The notes: generated from the sequence alone by a model not told the origin. A DNA stretch of 64,000 bases from Sphingobacterium sp. SYP-B4668 (GCF_027627455.1 NZ_CP115483.1:4340001-4404000); one strand, 5' to 3'; numbered from the stretch's first letter, positions 1 to 8,715 are shown. Numbers and translations: made by a program.

Positions 1-104
1 GATGCACGATACCTAGGTGAGTATTGTTTTGCGGGAGACTCTTTATTGAAGTTAAAGGGAAGCAATAAATTCATATTTAATCGACCTACTCTGTTAAAAA
101 TGAC

Positions 105-112
105 TAACTTTG
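105..112 (+). promoter_or_regulatory. Promoter -7 element for the transketolase operon
   Basis: TAACTTTG matches the Bacteroidota -7 consensus TAnnTTTG. It lies 29 bp before the ATG at 142, so transcription would begin near 119. This rules against the earlier in-frame starts at 46 and 100. No clear -33 TTTG is visible. Confidence 0.5.
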
Positions 113-141
113 CGAAAGTTGTGAAAACCATATATTTAAAA

Positions 142-990
142 ATGAGTGCAGATATAAACAAACTAGAACAAATCGCATCACAAGTAAGACGTGACATCGT
201 ACGTATGGTACACGCATGTCAGTCAGGACACCCTGGAGGATCATTGGGTTGTACCGATTATTTTGTGGCGCTTTATTTCAATGCCATGAAACATGATCCA
301 TCTTTCAATATGGATGGAATCGGGGAAGATTTATTTTTCTTGTCGAATGGCCACATTTCACCAGTGTTCTACAGTACCTTGGCGCATGCTGGTTATTTTG
401 AAATTAGTGAACTAGCCACCTTCAGAAAAATCAACTCTCGTCTTCAAGGACACCCGACTACACACGAGCACCTTCCGGGTATCCGTATTGCGTCTGGTTC
501 ATTGGGTCAAGGTCTTTCGGTAGCTATTGGTGCTGCACAAGCAAAGAAATTAAACAAGGATAGTAACCTTGTGTATGTATTGATGGGAGATGGGGAACTT
601 CAAGAGGGTCAAGTATGGGAAGCTGCGATGTATGCTCCACATAATAAAGTCGACAATCTGATTGCTACTGTTGACTATAACAAAGCGCAGATTGATGGCT
701 CCACGGACCAGGTCCTCTCCTTGGGTAACCTTCGTGCTAAATGGGAAGCATTCGGCTGGGATGTCATGGAAATTGAAAAAGGTAATGACATGACTGCAGT
801 AGTGGCTGGACTTGCTGAAGCGAAATCGCGTACTGGAAAAGGAAAGCCAGTTGTTATTCTCCTGCACACCGAAATGGGCAATGGTGTAGACTTCATGATG
901 GGCTCTCACAAGTGGCATGGGGTCGCTCCAAATGATGACCAATTGGCATCTGCATTAGGTCAATTAACGGAAACTTTAGGAGATTATTAA
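142..990 (+). CDS. Transketolase, N-terminal (TPP-binding) subunit
   Basis: This is the first half of a split transketolase, which moves two-carbon units between sugar phosphates in the non-oxidative pentose phosphate pathway in the cytoplasm. The 282-residue product has the early H-P-G-G-S loop and the thiamine diphosphate/Mg motif, with GDG at residues 149-151 followed by an asparagine about 25 residues later (TVDYNKAQ). The C-terminal half is the next gene, 109 bp downstream. The ATG at 142 is chosen because family members start with a short MSADI-like N-terminus and because a -7 promoter element lies at 105-112. A TTG at 46 would add 32 residues that do not resemble the family. Two-gene transketolases are common in Bacteroidota and archaea, so the split is normal and not a frameshift. 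Confidence 0.93.
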   Translation: MSADINKLEQIASQVRRDIVRMVHACQSGHPGGSLGCTDYFVALYFNAMKHDPSFNMDGIGEDLFFLSNGHISPVFYSTLAHAGYFEISELATFRKINSRLQGHPTTHEHLPGIRIASGSLGQGLSVAIGAAQAKKLNKDSNLVYVLMGDGELQEGQVWEAAMYAPHNKVDNLIATVDYNKAQIDGSTDQVLSLGNLRAKWEAFGWDVMEIEKGNDMTAVVAGLAEAKSRTGKGKPVVILLHTEMGNGVDFMMGSHKWHGVAPNDDQLASALGQLTETLGDY

Positions 991-1002
991 TTATACCAGA
1001 TA

Positions 1003-1027
1003 TTAGTATTTAGACATTAGTACTTAG
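1003..1027 (+). repeat. TTAGTATTTAGA-type intergenic repeat, copy 1
   Basis: The gap between the transketolase halves holds a low-complexity tract built on TTAGTATTTAGAcATTAG. A near-identical tract lies at 11965-11989 beside thrB. Just downstream (about 1056-1085) is a second simple tract of repeated ACTAACTACT words. These look like dispersed intergenic repeats of unknown role. Confidence 0.5.
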
Positions 1028-1099
1028 CATTTGTATTTTAACACATTTACTGGAATCTAACTACTAACTACTCCATACTAACTACTCGATATTAAAAGA

Positions 1100-2053
1100 A
1101 TGAAAAAATACACATACACAGAATCAAAAGACACACGTTCGGGATTTGGAGCTGGATTATTAGAAGCAGGTAAGCAAGACGAAAATGTTGTGGCGCTATG
1201 TGCTGACTTAATCGGTTCACTAAAAATGAACGACTTCATAAAAGAATTTCCAGAGCGCTTCTTCCAAATTGGTATCGCAGAAGCGAACATGATGGGTATT
1301 GCAGCAGGATTGACTATTGGTGGAAAAATTCCATTCACGGGAACTTTCGCTAACTTTTCAACAGGTCGTGTCTACGATCAGATTCGTCAGTCTATTGCTT
1401 ATTCAGACAAAAATGTTAAGATTGCGGCCTCACATGCTGGATTGACTTTGGGTGAAGATGGTGCTACTCATCAAATCTTAGAGGATATCGGCTTAATGAA
1501 AATGCTGCCAGGAATGACCGTCATCAACCCTTGTGATTTCAATCAAACTAAAGCTGCTACTATAGCTGTTTCCAAACATCAGGGTCCGGTCTATTTACGT
1601 TTTGGACGTCCTGTAGTACCTAACTTTACTCCTGCTGACCAAGAGTTTGTTATTGGAAAAGCGGTCCTGTTGAACGAAGGTACAGATGTCACGATTATAG
1701 CAACTGGACACTTAGTATGGGAGGCTATCCAAGCTGGGGAAAAACTGGCGGAATTGGGCATCAGTGCCGAGATTGTTAACATCCACACGATTAAACCTTT
1801 AGATGAAGAAGCTATTTTAGCGTCTGTTGGCAAGACAAAATGTGTCGTCACTGCTGAAGAGCACAACCGTCTTGGTGGATTGGGTGACAGCGTGGCTCAA
1901 GTATTGGCTAAACATCTTCCTAGCCCACAAGAGTACGTTGCGGTCAACGACAGTTTTGGTGAGTCGGGTACCCCTGCTCAACTTATGGAAAAATACGGAT
2001 TGAATGCAGACGCTATTGTTGCCGCTGCTCAAAAAGTAATAAAAAGAAAATAA
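1100..2053 (+). CDS. Transketolase, C-terminal subunit
   Basis: The 317-residue product is the second half of the split transketolase. It carries the pyrimidine-binding domain (about residues 5-170, with TFANFSTGR and the SHAGLTLGEDGATHQ stretch that binds cofactor and substrate) and the C-terminal transketolase domain (about residues 185-310). It should assemble with the product of the gene at 142-990 into the active enzyme. It follows that gene on the same strand and stops 21 bp before an ECF sigma factor gene, so all may be co-transcribed. Confidence 0.93.
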   Translation: MKKYTYTESKDTRSGFGAGLLEAGKQDENVVALCADLIGSLKMNDFIKEFPERFFQIGIAEANMMGIAAGLTIGGKIPFTGTFANFSTGRVYDQIRQSIAYSDKNVKIAASHAGLTLGEDGATHQILEDIGLMKMLPGMTVINPCDFNQTKAATIAVSKHQGPVYLRFGRPVVPNFTPADQEFVIGKAVLLNEGTDVTIIATGHLVWEAIQAGEKLAELGISAEIVNIHTIKPLDEEAILASVGKTKCVVTAEEHNRLGGLGDSVAQVLAKHLPSPQEYVAVNDSFGESGTPAQLMEKYGLNADAIVAAAQKVIKRK

Positions 2054-2074
2054 TAAAGTCCACAACGTCAATAT

Positions 2075-2620
2075 ATGGAAGATGCTTTAATAATTTCGAA
2101 ATTTGCTGACGAACATACTCGTGAAGAGGCATTTGGACTATTGTTGAAGAAATATCAGCAAAAAATTTATTGGCATGTGAGAAGGATGGTAATCGACCAT
2201 GACGATGCAGATGATGTGGTTCAAGATATCTTCATCAAGGTGTGGCGCAATTTAGGAAATTTTAGAGAGGATTCTCAATTATACACTTGGTTGTACCGCA
2301 TTGCTACGAACGAATGTATCACCTTCCTAAATAAGAAAAAGCAAAAGCAGAATGTATCGTTAGACGACGATACGTCTGCTTATTTAGCGGATTCGCTTGC
2401 GGATGGCAGCTATTTTAACGGTGACAAGGCGCAGTTGAAACTTCAGCAGGCCTTGCTAACGTTGCCAGAAAAACAAAAATTGGTATTCAATATGAAGTAT
2501 TTCGATGACATGAAATACGAAGAGATATCGGATGTATTGGGAACAAGTGTGGGGGCTCTAAAAGCATCATACCATTTGGCCGTTAAAAAAATAGAGCATT
2601 TTTTTAACACCCACGATTAA
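2075..2620 (+). CDS. RNA polymerase sigma-70 factor, ECF family
   Basis: The 181-residue protein has the two-domain layout of ECF sigma factors. Region 2 (about residues 20-90) contains DADDVVQDIFIKVW and LYTWLYRIATNE. Region 4 (about residues 118-172) contains LPEKQKLVFNMKYFDDM and a helix-turn-helix (YEEISDVLGTSVGALKASYH). It begins 21 bp after the transketolase gene and is followed 34 bp later by a membrane protein that is the likely anti-sigma factor. This arrangement of sigma factor, single-TM protein and small secreted protein points to an envelope-responsive circuit. The target regulon cannot be read from the sequence. Confidence 0.93.
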   Translation: MEDALIISKFADEHTREEAFGLLLKKYQQKIYWHVRRMVIDHDDADDVVQDIFIKVWRNLGNFREDSQLYTWLYRIATNECITFLNKKKQKQNVSLDDDTSAYLADSLADGSYFNGDKAQLKLQQALLTLPEKQKLVFNMKYFDDMKYEEISDVLGTSVGALKASYHLAVKKIEHFFNTHD

Positions 2621-2654
2621 ACCTTTTGCGCTTAGTGTACTCTATACTATTACC

Positions 2655-3488
2655 ATGAAGGAAAACACCACATATCAACATCATTCAGAGGGAGATAATC
2701 TTCCTGAATATTTACGTGTAAATCCTTTCATCGTACCCGCAGGTTATTTCGATAACCTTGAGTCCAATATTCTTTCCCAAATCAAACTTGTCCATAATTT
2801 AGATATCCAACCGAAAACATTTCAAGTTCCGAGTGGATATTTTGACGATTTGCAATCTCGTATTCTATCTGCTGTCTCAATGGACCAGTTGCTACAATCT
2901 GCGCAAGAAGAAAGTTTTACGGTACCCAATCAATACTTTGATACGCTTCAAGATAACATTGCCTCGAGAATAGTCGAAAAAGAGTTGAAAGACAAAGTAC
3001 AGGCTGACGGATTCGATATTCCTAATGGATATTTTGATCAACTCACTCAGTCTGTATTGGCTAATGTTGCTCTTGACCAGATGACTGGGGGTGTAGTTAA
3101 AGATGGATTTGCAATACCTGCTACTTACTTTGATAAGCTGTCAGCTGATTTGAGAAAAGCAACAGTTCCGAAGGAAGAGATTGTTACTCCTGTCCGACGG
3201 TTAAACAATAGCAATTGGATACGATATGCTGCTGCGGCCTGTCTAGTGGCTATATTAAGTGTAAGCGCCTTTTTCGGACTACAAGAATCCAAGGAAAGCA
3301 ACCTGGCTTCCGAAACGATATTGTCTAATATTTCGGATGATGAGATTATGAATTATCTTGCCGCAACTACCAATGGCGATGATATGGTTTACTTCACACA
3401 GTACATCTATCAACCCAATGATTCGGAAGGTGTTGGTAAACAGATTGATAAAGAAGATTTAGAAGAGTATTTAAATTATACATTATAA
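2655..3488 (+). CDS. Putative anti-sigma factor with five PxGYFD repeats
   Basis: The 277-residue protein has five tandem cytoplasmic repeats in its first 180 residues, each with a core like VPAGYFDNLESNIL (also VPSGYFDDLQSRIL, VPNQYFDTLQDNIA, IPNGYFDQLTQSVL, IPATYFDKLSADLR). A single membrane segment follows near residues 190-210 (YAAAACLVAILSVSAFFGL), then a short acidic periplasmic tail. No classic zinc-finger anti-sigma motif is present. Its place directly after an ECF sigma gene makes an anti-sigma role likely. How the repeats act is unknown; binding the sigma factor is an inference. The stop is followed immediately by the next gene, so the two are translationally close. Confidence 0.75.
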   Translation: MKENTTYQHHSEGDNLPEYLRVNPFIVPAGYFDNLESNILSQIKLVHNLDIQPKTFQVPSGYFDDLQSRILSAVSMDQLLQSAQEESFTVPNQYFDTLQDNIASRIVEKELKDKVQADGFDIPNGYFDQLTQSVLANVALDQMTGGVVKDGFAIPATYFDKLSADLRKATVPKEEIVTPVRRLNNSNWIRYAAAACLVAILSVSAFFGLQESKESNLASETILSNISDDEIMNYLAATTNGDDMVYFTQYIYQPNDSEGVGKQIDKEDLEEYLNYTL

Positions 3489-3491
3489 GTG

Positions 3492-3929
3492 ATGTTACAA
3501 TTGAAAAATATAATAGCAACATGTTGTTTTGTATTTCTTTTGACTTTGTCTGCTCAAGCACAGCGTGATAACGAACGCTTCAAAGCCATTGAAAATGAAA
3601 AAATTGCCTATATAACAAAAGAGCTTAAACTAAGTAAGACAGAAGCGCAGCAATTCTTTCCTATATACAATGACTATTCTCAAGAGATGTGGAGAATACG
3701 TAATCAAAAAACTGGCCCAAAACAAAGTTCTCCTAGTAGGGGTAATGGTTTTCGACAGGGAGGAACACAGGACGTACTAGCCTATGATGCTAAGGAGTTA
3801 GAAATCAAAAAAGAATATCGAGCTCAATTCGCCAAAATTATTGGGAACTCTCGAGCCTCTCAATTTTTTGAAATCGAACAAAATTTCAGAGAGCTCCTCT
3901 ATAAAGAATGGCAAAATCGACATAAATAG
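3492..3929 (+). CDS. Small secreted protein of the sigma/anti-sigma operon
   Basis: The product of about 145 residues starts with a signal peptide ending near SAQAQ. The rest is charged and mostly helical, with the segment ITKELKLSKTEAQQFFPIY, which recalls the Spy/CpxP-like LTxxQ periplasmic proteins often placed beside ECF sigma factors. The ATG at 3492 directly follows a GTG at 3489 that could also start. The gene begins within 4 bp of the anti-sigma stop and ends before a strong terminator at 3945-3978, so it closes the operon. A role as a periplasmic sensor or chaperone is inference. Confidence 0.7.
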   Translation: MLQLKNIIATCCFVFLLTLSAQAQRDNERFKAIENEKIAYITKELKLSKTEAQQFFPIYNDYSQEMWRIRNQKTGPKQSSPSRGNGFRQGGTQDVLAYDAKELEIKKEYRAQFAKIIGNSRASQFFEIEQNFRELLYKEWQNRHK

Positions 3930-3944
3930 CGTAGATAAAAATAC

Positions 3945-3978
3945 AAAGAAGAAGTCCAAAGGGCTTCTTCTTTTTTTC
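3945..3978 (+). terminator. Rho-independent terminator after the sigma operon
   Basis: A 13-bp stem (AAAGAAGAAGTCC with GGGCTTCTTCTTT, one G-T pair) closes an AAA loop and is followed by a run of T. Confidence 0.85.
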
Positions 3979-4088
3979 TGAACATCTATATCTCAAAAGA
4001 TGATGTATATAGGTCTTTAATATCTTCATAGGCATCGCAATCTTGTAGCGAGGGAATCTTGAAGGTTTCATTTAAATATTAAATCAAT

Positions 4089-5276
4089 ATGCTTAGTAAT
4101 CGCGAACTCTTCTTAATGAATACCGCCCAAACGTCCACATCACCTCGTATGGTCGAAATAGAAAGGGCTGAAGGAATTTATTTATATGGTCCAGAAGGGC
4201 AAAAATATATGGACCTGGTATCTGGATTTAACGTCAGTAATATCGGTCATCGACATCCCAAGGTAATACAAGCGATACAAGCGCAATTGGAAAAGTACTT
4301 ACATGTCACCGTGTATGGCGAATTTGTCCAGGCTCCACAGGTACAGTTTGCGACGGATTTGTTAGCAACCTTGCCTCACTCATTTCAATCTGTATACCTT
4401 ACCAATAGCGGAGCTGAAGCTGTTGAAGGCGCAATGAAAATCGCCAAGCGATATACAGGCAGACGTCAAATCATTGCTGCGAGGAAGGCGTATCATGGAA
4501 GTACGCAAGGAGCATTGAGCCTTATAGGGAACGAGGAGTATCACCAAGCATATGCTCCACTCCTACCTGAAATAAGTTTTATTAACTTCAATCAGCAAGA
4601 AGACCTTGAATCCATCACAAACCAAACCGCGGCCGTGATACTGGAAGCTATCCAGGGTGAAGCTGGTGTCAGGGTACCTGATATGGCTTATATGAAGGCT
4701 GTTCGAAAGCGTTGCGATGAAACTGGAACCTTGTTGATATTTGACGAGATACAGACTGGATTTGGTCGTACGGGTAAATTATTTGCTTTTGAACATTTCG
4801 GCATTGTGCCCGATATTTTGATGCTAGCCAAAGGCATAGGTGGAGGAATGCCGCTGGGGGCATTTGTCGCTCCGAAACAGATTATGGATGTCATCAAGGA
4901 CAATCCAATGCTTGGACATATCACTACATTTGGAGGGCATCCTGTATCATGTGCTGCCGCTAAAGCTTCTCTAGAGGTGATACGGGATGAAAAGCTGATT
5001 GAGCAGGTGGCTGATAAGGCCCAATTGTTTCGGGAGCTCCTATCGCATTCAAAAATTAAGGAAATCCGAGGCCTCGGCTTGATGATGTGCATCCAACTTG
5101 AGACCTTTGATCAAGTATACCATGTCAGCAAATACGCAGCTGAAAATGGCGTGATGATAGATTGGTACCTGCACTGTGAGACAGCCCTTCGCATAGCCCC
5201 TCCTCTAACAATTACCAAGGAGCAAATCGAAGCTGCTTGCGCAGTAATTTTAAAAGGAATCGATATTTACGGTTAA
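4089..5276 (+). CDS. Class III aminotransferase (PLP-dependent)
   Basis: The 395-residue product belongs to the acetylornithine/ornithine/4-aminobutyrate aminotransferase family. It has the GAEAVEGAMK substrate/cofactor segment, the IFDEIQTGFGRTGK motif with the PLP-contacting aspartate, and the Schiff-base lysine K248 in LAKGIGGGMPLG. Length is normal for the class. The precise amino donor cannot be told from sequence. There is no arginine-biosynthesis gene beside it, so argD is not assigned. It ends 35 bp before the SGNH hydrolase gene and may be co-transcribed with it. Confidence 0.88.
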   Translation: MLSNRELFLMNTAQTSTSPRMVEIERAEGIYLYGPEGQKYMDLVSGFNVSNIGHRHPKVIQAIQAQLEKYLHVTVYGEFVQAPQVQFATDLLATLPHSFQSVYLTNSGAEAVEGAMKIAKRYTGRRQIIAARKAYHGSTQGALSLIGNEEYHQAYAPLLPEISFINFNQQEDLESITNQTAAVILEAIQGEAGVRVPDMAYMKAVRKRCDETGTLLIFDEIQTGFGRTGKLFAFEHFGIVPDILMLAKGIGGGMPLGAFVAPKQIMDVIKDNPMLGHITTFGGHPVSCAAAKASLEVIRDEKLIEQVADKAQLFRELLSHSKIKEIRGLGLMMCIQLETFDQVYHVSKYAAENGVMIDWYLHCETALRIAPPLTITKEQIEAACAVILKGIDIYG

Positions 5277-5311
5277 TTTTTGCTAATTTAGGTTTACTCA
5301 AACCTATATCA

Positions 5312-6067
5312 ATGAATACGAACAGAAGATCTTTTATTACTAGAAGTTTATTTGCCACTGGCGCTGCCCTGATGAGTAGCTCGTTCTTACATGCTGAAGA
5401 ACACTCCATGAACAAAAAGGGAAAAATAGCTATTAAAGAAAATGATATCATCCTTTTTCAAGGTGACTCTATCACCGATGCTGGACGCAAGAGGGACAAT
5501 AGTGCTGCCAATGATACATCCGCATTTGGCAACGGATATGCTCTTCTAGCTGCGGGAAAGCTACTTTCACAACACGCGTCAAAGCACATTAAGATTTACA
5601 ACAAAGGAATCAGTGGTAACCGCGTACCAGATTTACAAGGACGCTGGCAACAGGAAGCCATTGACTTAAAACCGACCATCCTTAGTATCCTTATAGGTGT
5701 CAATGACTTTTGGAGAACAATGGACAGTGGAGCAAGCAATACCTCTGAACAATTTAAGAGTCAATATCAAAAATTGTTGGATGGCACCTTACAAGAATTG
5801 CCAAATGTCCAGCTCATTATTGGAGAGCCTTTCGGAGTTAAGAACGTCAAACACGTCACAGACGCTTGGTATCCCAAATTTTTGGGCTATCAGCAAGCTT
5901 GCAAAGAAATCGCGACTGAGTTTAAAGCTACCTTTGTTCCTTATCAAAGTGCCTTCGACAAAGCTCTCCTACAATCTCCAGGAGATTACTGGACCACCGA
6001 TGGTGTCCACACCAGCCTAGCAGGTGCATCCTTGATGGCCGAAACTTGGTTGGCAGCTATAAAATAA
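5312..6067 (+). CDS. Tat-exported SGNH/GDSL hydrolase
   Basis: The 251-residue protein is an esterase-type SGNH hydrolase. Block I is FQGDSITD with nucleophile S53, block III is IGVNDFW, and block V is DGVH with D230 and H233. The N-terminus carries a twin-arginine signal (NRRSFITRS, a hydrophobic stretch, then a cleavage site near LHAEE), so it should be exported folded. The start at 5312 is chosen over an upstream in-frame ATG at 5237 because the signal peptide begins there. A TAATTTAG sequence at 5284-5291 resembles a -7 element. Such enzymes deacetylate sugars or hydrolyse small esters; the substrate is unknown. Confidence 0.87.
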   Translation: MNTNRRSFITRSLFATGAALMSSSFLHAEEHSMNKKGKIAIKENDIILFQGDSITDAGRKRDNSAANDTSAFGNGYALLAAGKLLSQHASKHIKIYNKGISGNRVPDLQGRWQQEAIDLKPTILSILIGVNDFWRTMDSGASNTSEQFKSQYQKLLDGTLQELPNVQLIIGEPFGVKNVKHVTDAWYPKFLGYQQACKEIATEFKATFVPYQSAFDKALLQSPGDYWTTDGVHTSLAGASLMAETWLAAIK

Positions 6068-6101
6068 GAAAGCGGAGCTTAGCTCCGCTTTCTTATTTTA
6101 T
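6060..6101. terminator. Bidirectional terminator between convergent genes
   Basis: A long near-perfect palindrome (arms of AAGAAAGCGGAGCT flanked by A and T runs) sits between the convergent hydrolase and MFS genes. It overlaps the stop codon of the MFS gene at 6098-6100. Confidence 0.88.
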
Positions 6102-7303
6102 AGCTCTACCTCTTTATGAGGTGTACGCTGAAGGTCCGGCAAGAAGTAAGCAACGATACCAATCAATGGCAAGTAGGAGCATATCTGGTAGATAAACGCT
6201 ATGGATGTATGATCAGCATACCATCCTAGTAGCGCAGAACCTAATCCTCCCATACCAAAAGCGAATCCATAAAACAGTCCAGATATCATTCCTAGCTTTT
6301 TAGGTAGAAGCTCTTGTGCATATACAATAATAGAAGGGAAAGCTGAGGAAAGGATTAAACCAATAATAACAATCAAAATTCCCGTAGTTGTAAAATCGAC
6401 ATATGGCAGTGCCAATGCGAATGGAGCAACCCCCAGCACTGAGAACCAAATGACATATTTTCGACCAAAGCGATCGCCGAATATCCCACCAAGTAATGTA
6501 CCCACTGCTACGGCAATCAAGAAATAGAATAAAAAGACTTGTGCCTGTACTTCAGATATTCCGAATTTTTCCATCGTAAAGAATTGGAAATAGTTGGTAA
6601 TACTTGCAATATAAAAGTACTTGGAAATAATAAGTAAGAGCAATACTACTACAGACATAATCACTCTTGAATTGGGCAGATCCGGCGCCAATACCACCTT
6701 ATTTTTGACAGCTGTGCGATCGGCTATTTTTACTTTATACCATCTACCAATATAAAGCGCTACTACCTTCCCTAATATTGGAACAATTGCAAACCAGATG
6801 ATGGCATCTTGTCCTTTTGGTAAGATAAAAAAAGCAACTAATATTGGCGCAAGTGCAGTTCCCGCATTTCCACCGATCTGAAAAATGGATTGTGCCAAGC
6901 TTCGCTTTCCTCCAGATGCCATATAGGCCATGCGAGAGGATTCGGGATGAAATATGGACGAGCCTACTCCTACTAGGAAAACTGAGATTAATATCATCTC
7001 ATAGTTGTGGGCCTGCGCAAATAGAACCAAGCCTACAAGGGAAAATGCCATAGCAATCATCTGCGAATATGGTTGTGGGTATTTGTCTGTATAAGACCCC
7101 ACTACTGGTTGGAATATGGATGCTGCGATCTGGTAAACAAAAGTAATCATCCCAATCTGAGAGAAGGAAAGGTGGTGCTCGTCTTTTAAAAGCGGATAGA
7201 CCGAAGGAATGATCCCTTGAACGAAATCATTAAGTAAATGAATGAAACTGACTGCAAAAAGAATCGGAAAAACAGGTTTACTGTTTTTAAAATTTGAAAC
7301 CAT
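6098..7303 (-). CDS. MFS transporter, fosmidomycin-resistance (Fsr) type
   Basis: The 401-residue inner-membrane protein has about 12 hydrophobic segments. Its first part (LLNDFVQGIIPSVYPLLK, then SFSQIGMITFVYQIAAS and QPVVGSYTDKYP) matches the Fsr subfamily closely, including the conserved TDKYP loop between TM2 and TM3. Members export fosmidomycin and related drugs, or unknown metabolites, using the proton gradient. It is transcribed alone, convergent with the SGNH hydrolase. Its natural substrate cannot be inferred. Confidence 0.88.
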   Translation of the reverse strand: MVSNFKNSKPVFPILFAVSFIHLLNDFVQGIIPSVYPLLKDEHHLSFSQIGMITFVYQIAASIFQPVVGSYTDKYPQPYSQMIAMAFSLVGLVLFAQAHNYEMILISVFLVGVGSSIFHPESSRMAYMASGGKRSLAQSIFQIGGNAGTALAPILVAFFILPKGQDAIIWFAIVPILGKVVALYIGRWYKVKIADRTAVKNKVVLAPDLPNSRVIMSVVVLLLLIISKYFYIASITNYFQFFTMEKFGISEVQAQVFLFYFLIAVAVGTLLGGIFGDRFGRKYVIWFSVLGVAPFALALPYVDFTTTGILIVIIGLILSSAFPSIIVYAQELLPKKLGMISGLFYGFAFGMGGLGSALLGWYADHTSIAFIYQICSYLPLIGIVAYFLPDLQRTPHKEVEL

Positions 7304-7321
7304 ACACTTAAAAATTTATAA

Positions 7322-7354
7322 AAAAAACAAAAGGCTGTCTATCAAACAGCCTTT
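7322..7354 (-). terminator. Terminator of the rRNA methyltransferase gene
   Basis: On the minus strand AAAGGCTGT pairs with ACAGCCTTT around a 7-nt loop and is followed by TTGTTTTTTT. It lies 10 bp after the stop at 7365. Confidence 0.87.
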
Positions 7355-7364
7355 CAAAATATGA

Positions 7365-8558
7365 CTAAAGTATTCTCACTAGGAGCCCCTTCAAGTATTC
7401 GCCTTCCGGAAACGAAGCACGAACGGGGTGGTCCTCGGGTTGATGAAATTGCCGTATAAATTGGATTTCTTTCCCTGCGTCCAATGCAGCCCAAGCAATA
7501 ACCTGTTTAAAGGTGTCGAGATCCATGGCGCCTGAGCAAGAGAAAGTGGCCAATAAACCGCCGCTTTCCAGCAACATCATCCCTCTTCTATTCAAATCTT
7601 TATATGCTCTAGAAGCTTTTTCCAGAGATGATCTTGACGGGGCGTACTTTGGCGGATCTAAGACAATCACATCAAATTTTCGCTCTTGGTCTATAAAAGT
7701 GCGCAATTGCTTATTGACATCGGCCAAGATAGAGGTTTGCTTGTCTTTATCATATCCATTGGCGATAATATTGCGTTCTAATGTCTCTAATGCTAATGCA
7801 GAACTATCAACAGAGGTCACCTCAGCAGCTCCCTGTTGCAAACTATTTAAGGAAAAGCCTCCAGAGTAACTAAAGCAATCTAAAACCTTTTTACCGTGAG
7901 TATATTGGGCGGTCAACAGTCTATTTTCTCGTTGATCACAATAAAAGCCCGATTTTTGGCCGTCTATAATGTTGACTTTATAATGAATTCCATTTTCGAC
8001 AACATCGACAAATTCGGGAGGTAGCTCGCCAAACAAGAGTCCGTTTGTATCAGGTAGACCTTCGTATTCTCTTGATTTGAGATCACTACGTTCATAAATA
8101 CCTTTGGGTTTCAATAATAAGTTCAACTCGTCGATAATGACTGTCTTCACCATTTCTGTACCTGCCGCATGAACTTGTATTGCGATATACTCGCCATACT
8201 TATCGACAATCAATCCTGGAATAAAATCAGCTTCAGCAAAGACTAAACGGACAGTATTGGTCACGCCTTCAACGAGCAGATGCTGTCTTTGTCTCCATGC
8301 GTTTTGTATACGACTGCGCCACCATTGTTCGTTTATTTCTCTATCGGGATGCCATTCTAGCAATCGTACGGCTACCCGTGAATTATTGTGAAAAATTCCA
8401 TAGGCGATAAATTCCTGTGCGATATTAAACACAGAGACAACCTCCCCATCTTCAATTTTATCGGATAGCGAGCTGATAGCACCCGAAAACACCCATGGAT
8501 GTAGCTGCCATGCGGCTTTATCTTTTCCTTTATGCAGGATTACCTTTTTCATTAGCAT
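7365..8558 (-). CDS. rlmI: Class I SAM-dependent rRNA methyltransferase, RlmI-like
   Basis: The 397-residue product has an N-terminal PUA-like RNA-binding domain (about residues 3-75), a central linker domain and a C-terminal Rossmann methyltransferase domain. Visible motifs are the SAM-binding LDCFSYSGGFSLN, VDSSALAL, the catalytic-loop LDPPKYAPS and the cysteine motif FSCSG. This matches RlmI, the 23S rRNA m5C1962 methyltransferase. Two ATGs are possible, at 8558 and 8552; neither has a clear Shine-Dalgarno sequence. A 59-nt structured element ends 13 bp upstream, so initiation may be controlled by RNA folding. Confidence 0.87.
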   Translation of the reverse strand: MLMKKVILHKGKDKAAWQLHPWVFSGAISSLSDKIEDGEVVSVFNIAQEFIAYGIFHNNSRVAVRLLEWHPDREINEQWWRSRIQNAWRQRQHLLVEGVTNTVRLVFAEADFIPGLIVDKYGEYIAIQVHAAGTEMVKTVIIDELNLLLKPKGIYERSDLKSREYEGLPDTNGLLFGELPPEFVDVVENGIHYKVNIIDGQKSGFYCDQRENRLLTAQYTHGKKVLDCFSYSGGFSLNSLQQGAAEVTSVDSSALALETLERNIIANGYDKDKQTSILADVNKQLRTFIDQERKFDVIVLDPPKYAPSRSSLEKASRAYKDLNRRGMMLLESGGLLATFSCSGAMDLDTFKQVIAWAALDAGKEIQFIRQFHQPEDHPVRASFPEGEYLKGLLVRIL

Positions 8559-8571
8559 CTTATATTTGATC

Positions 8572-8630
8572 CATGATGACTCCCCGAACTCGTCTCCTTC
8601 GGAAGAGGTACCAGACCAATTCTCATCATG
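8572..8630 (-). promoter_or_regulatory. Structured RNA leader before the RlmI-like gene
   Basis: Read on the minus strand, the element is bounded by CATGATGA and TCATCATG, which pair perfectly over 8 bp. Nested inside, GAATT pairs with AGTTC and GTCT pairs with AGAC, with a small CTTCCGAAG hairpin at the tip. The three nested helices form one long stem-loop just before the start codons at 8558/8552. A cis-acting leader RNA is the simplest reading. No known riboswitch was recognised. Confidence 0.55.
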
Positions 8631-8715
8631 TTATATCTCTCTTATAGACTATCTCCAGCTTACTTCTGAGGAAGAGAAGGACTAGCCTGATTAGAGGGAA
8701 TTGATTTCATCGCTG

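Noticed and set aside
142..2053. Transketolase broken by frameshift
   Set aside because: Both halves have complete domains and separate starts; two-gene transketolase is normal in this phylum.
8572..8630. SAM riboswitch before the methyltransferase gene
   Set aside because: The nested single stem does not show the junction layout of SAM-I, SAM-II or other SAM classes that I can recognise.
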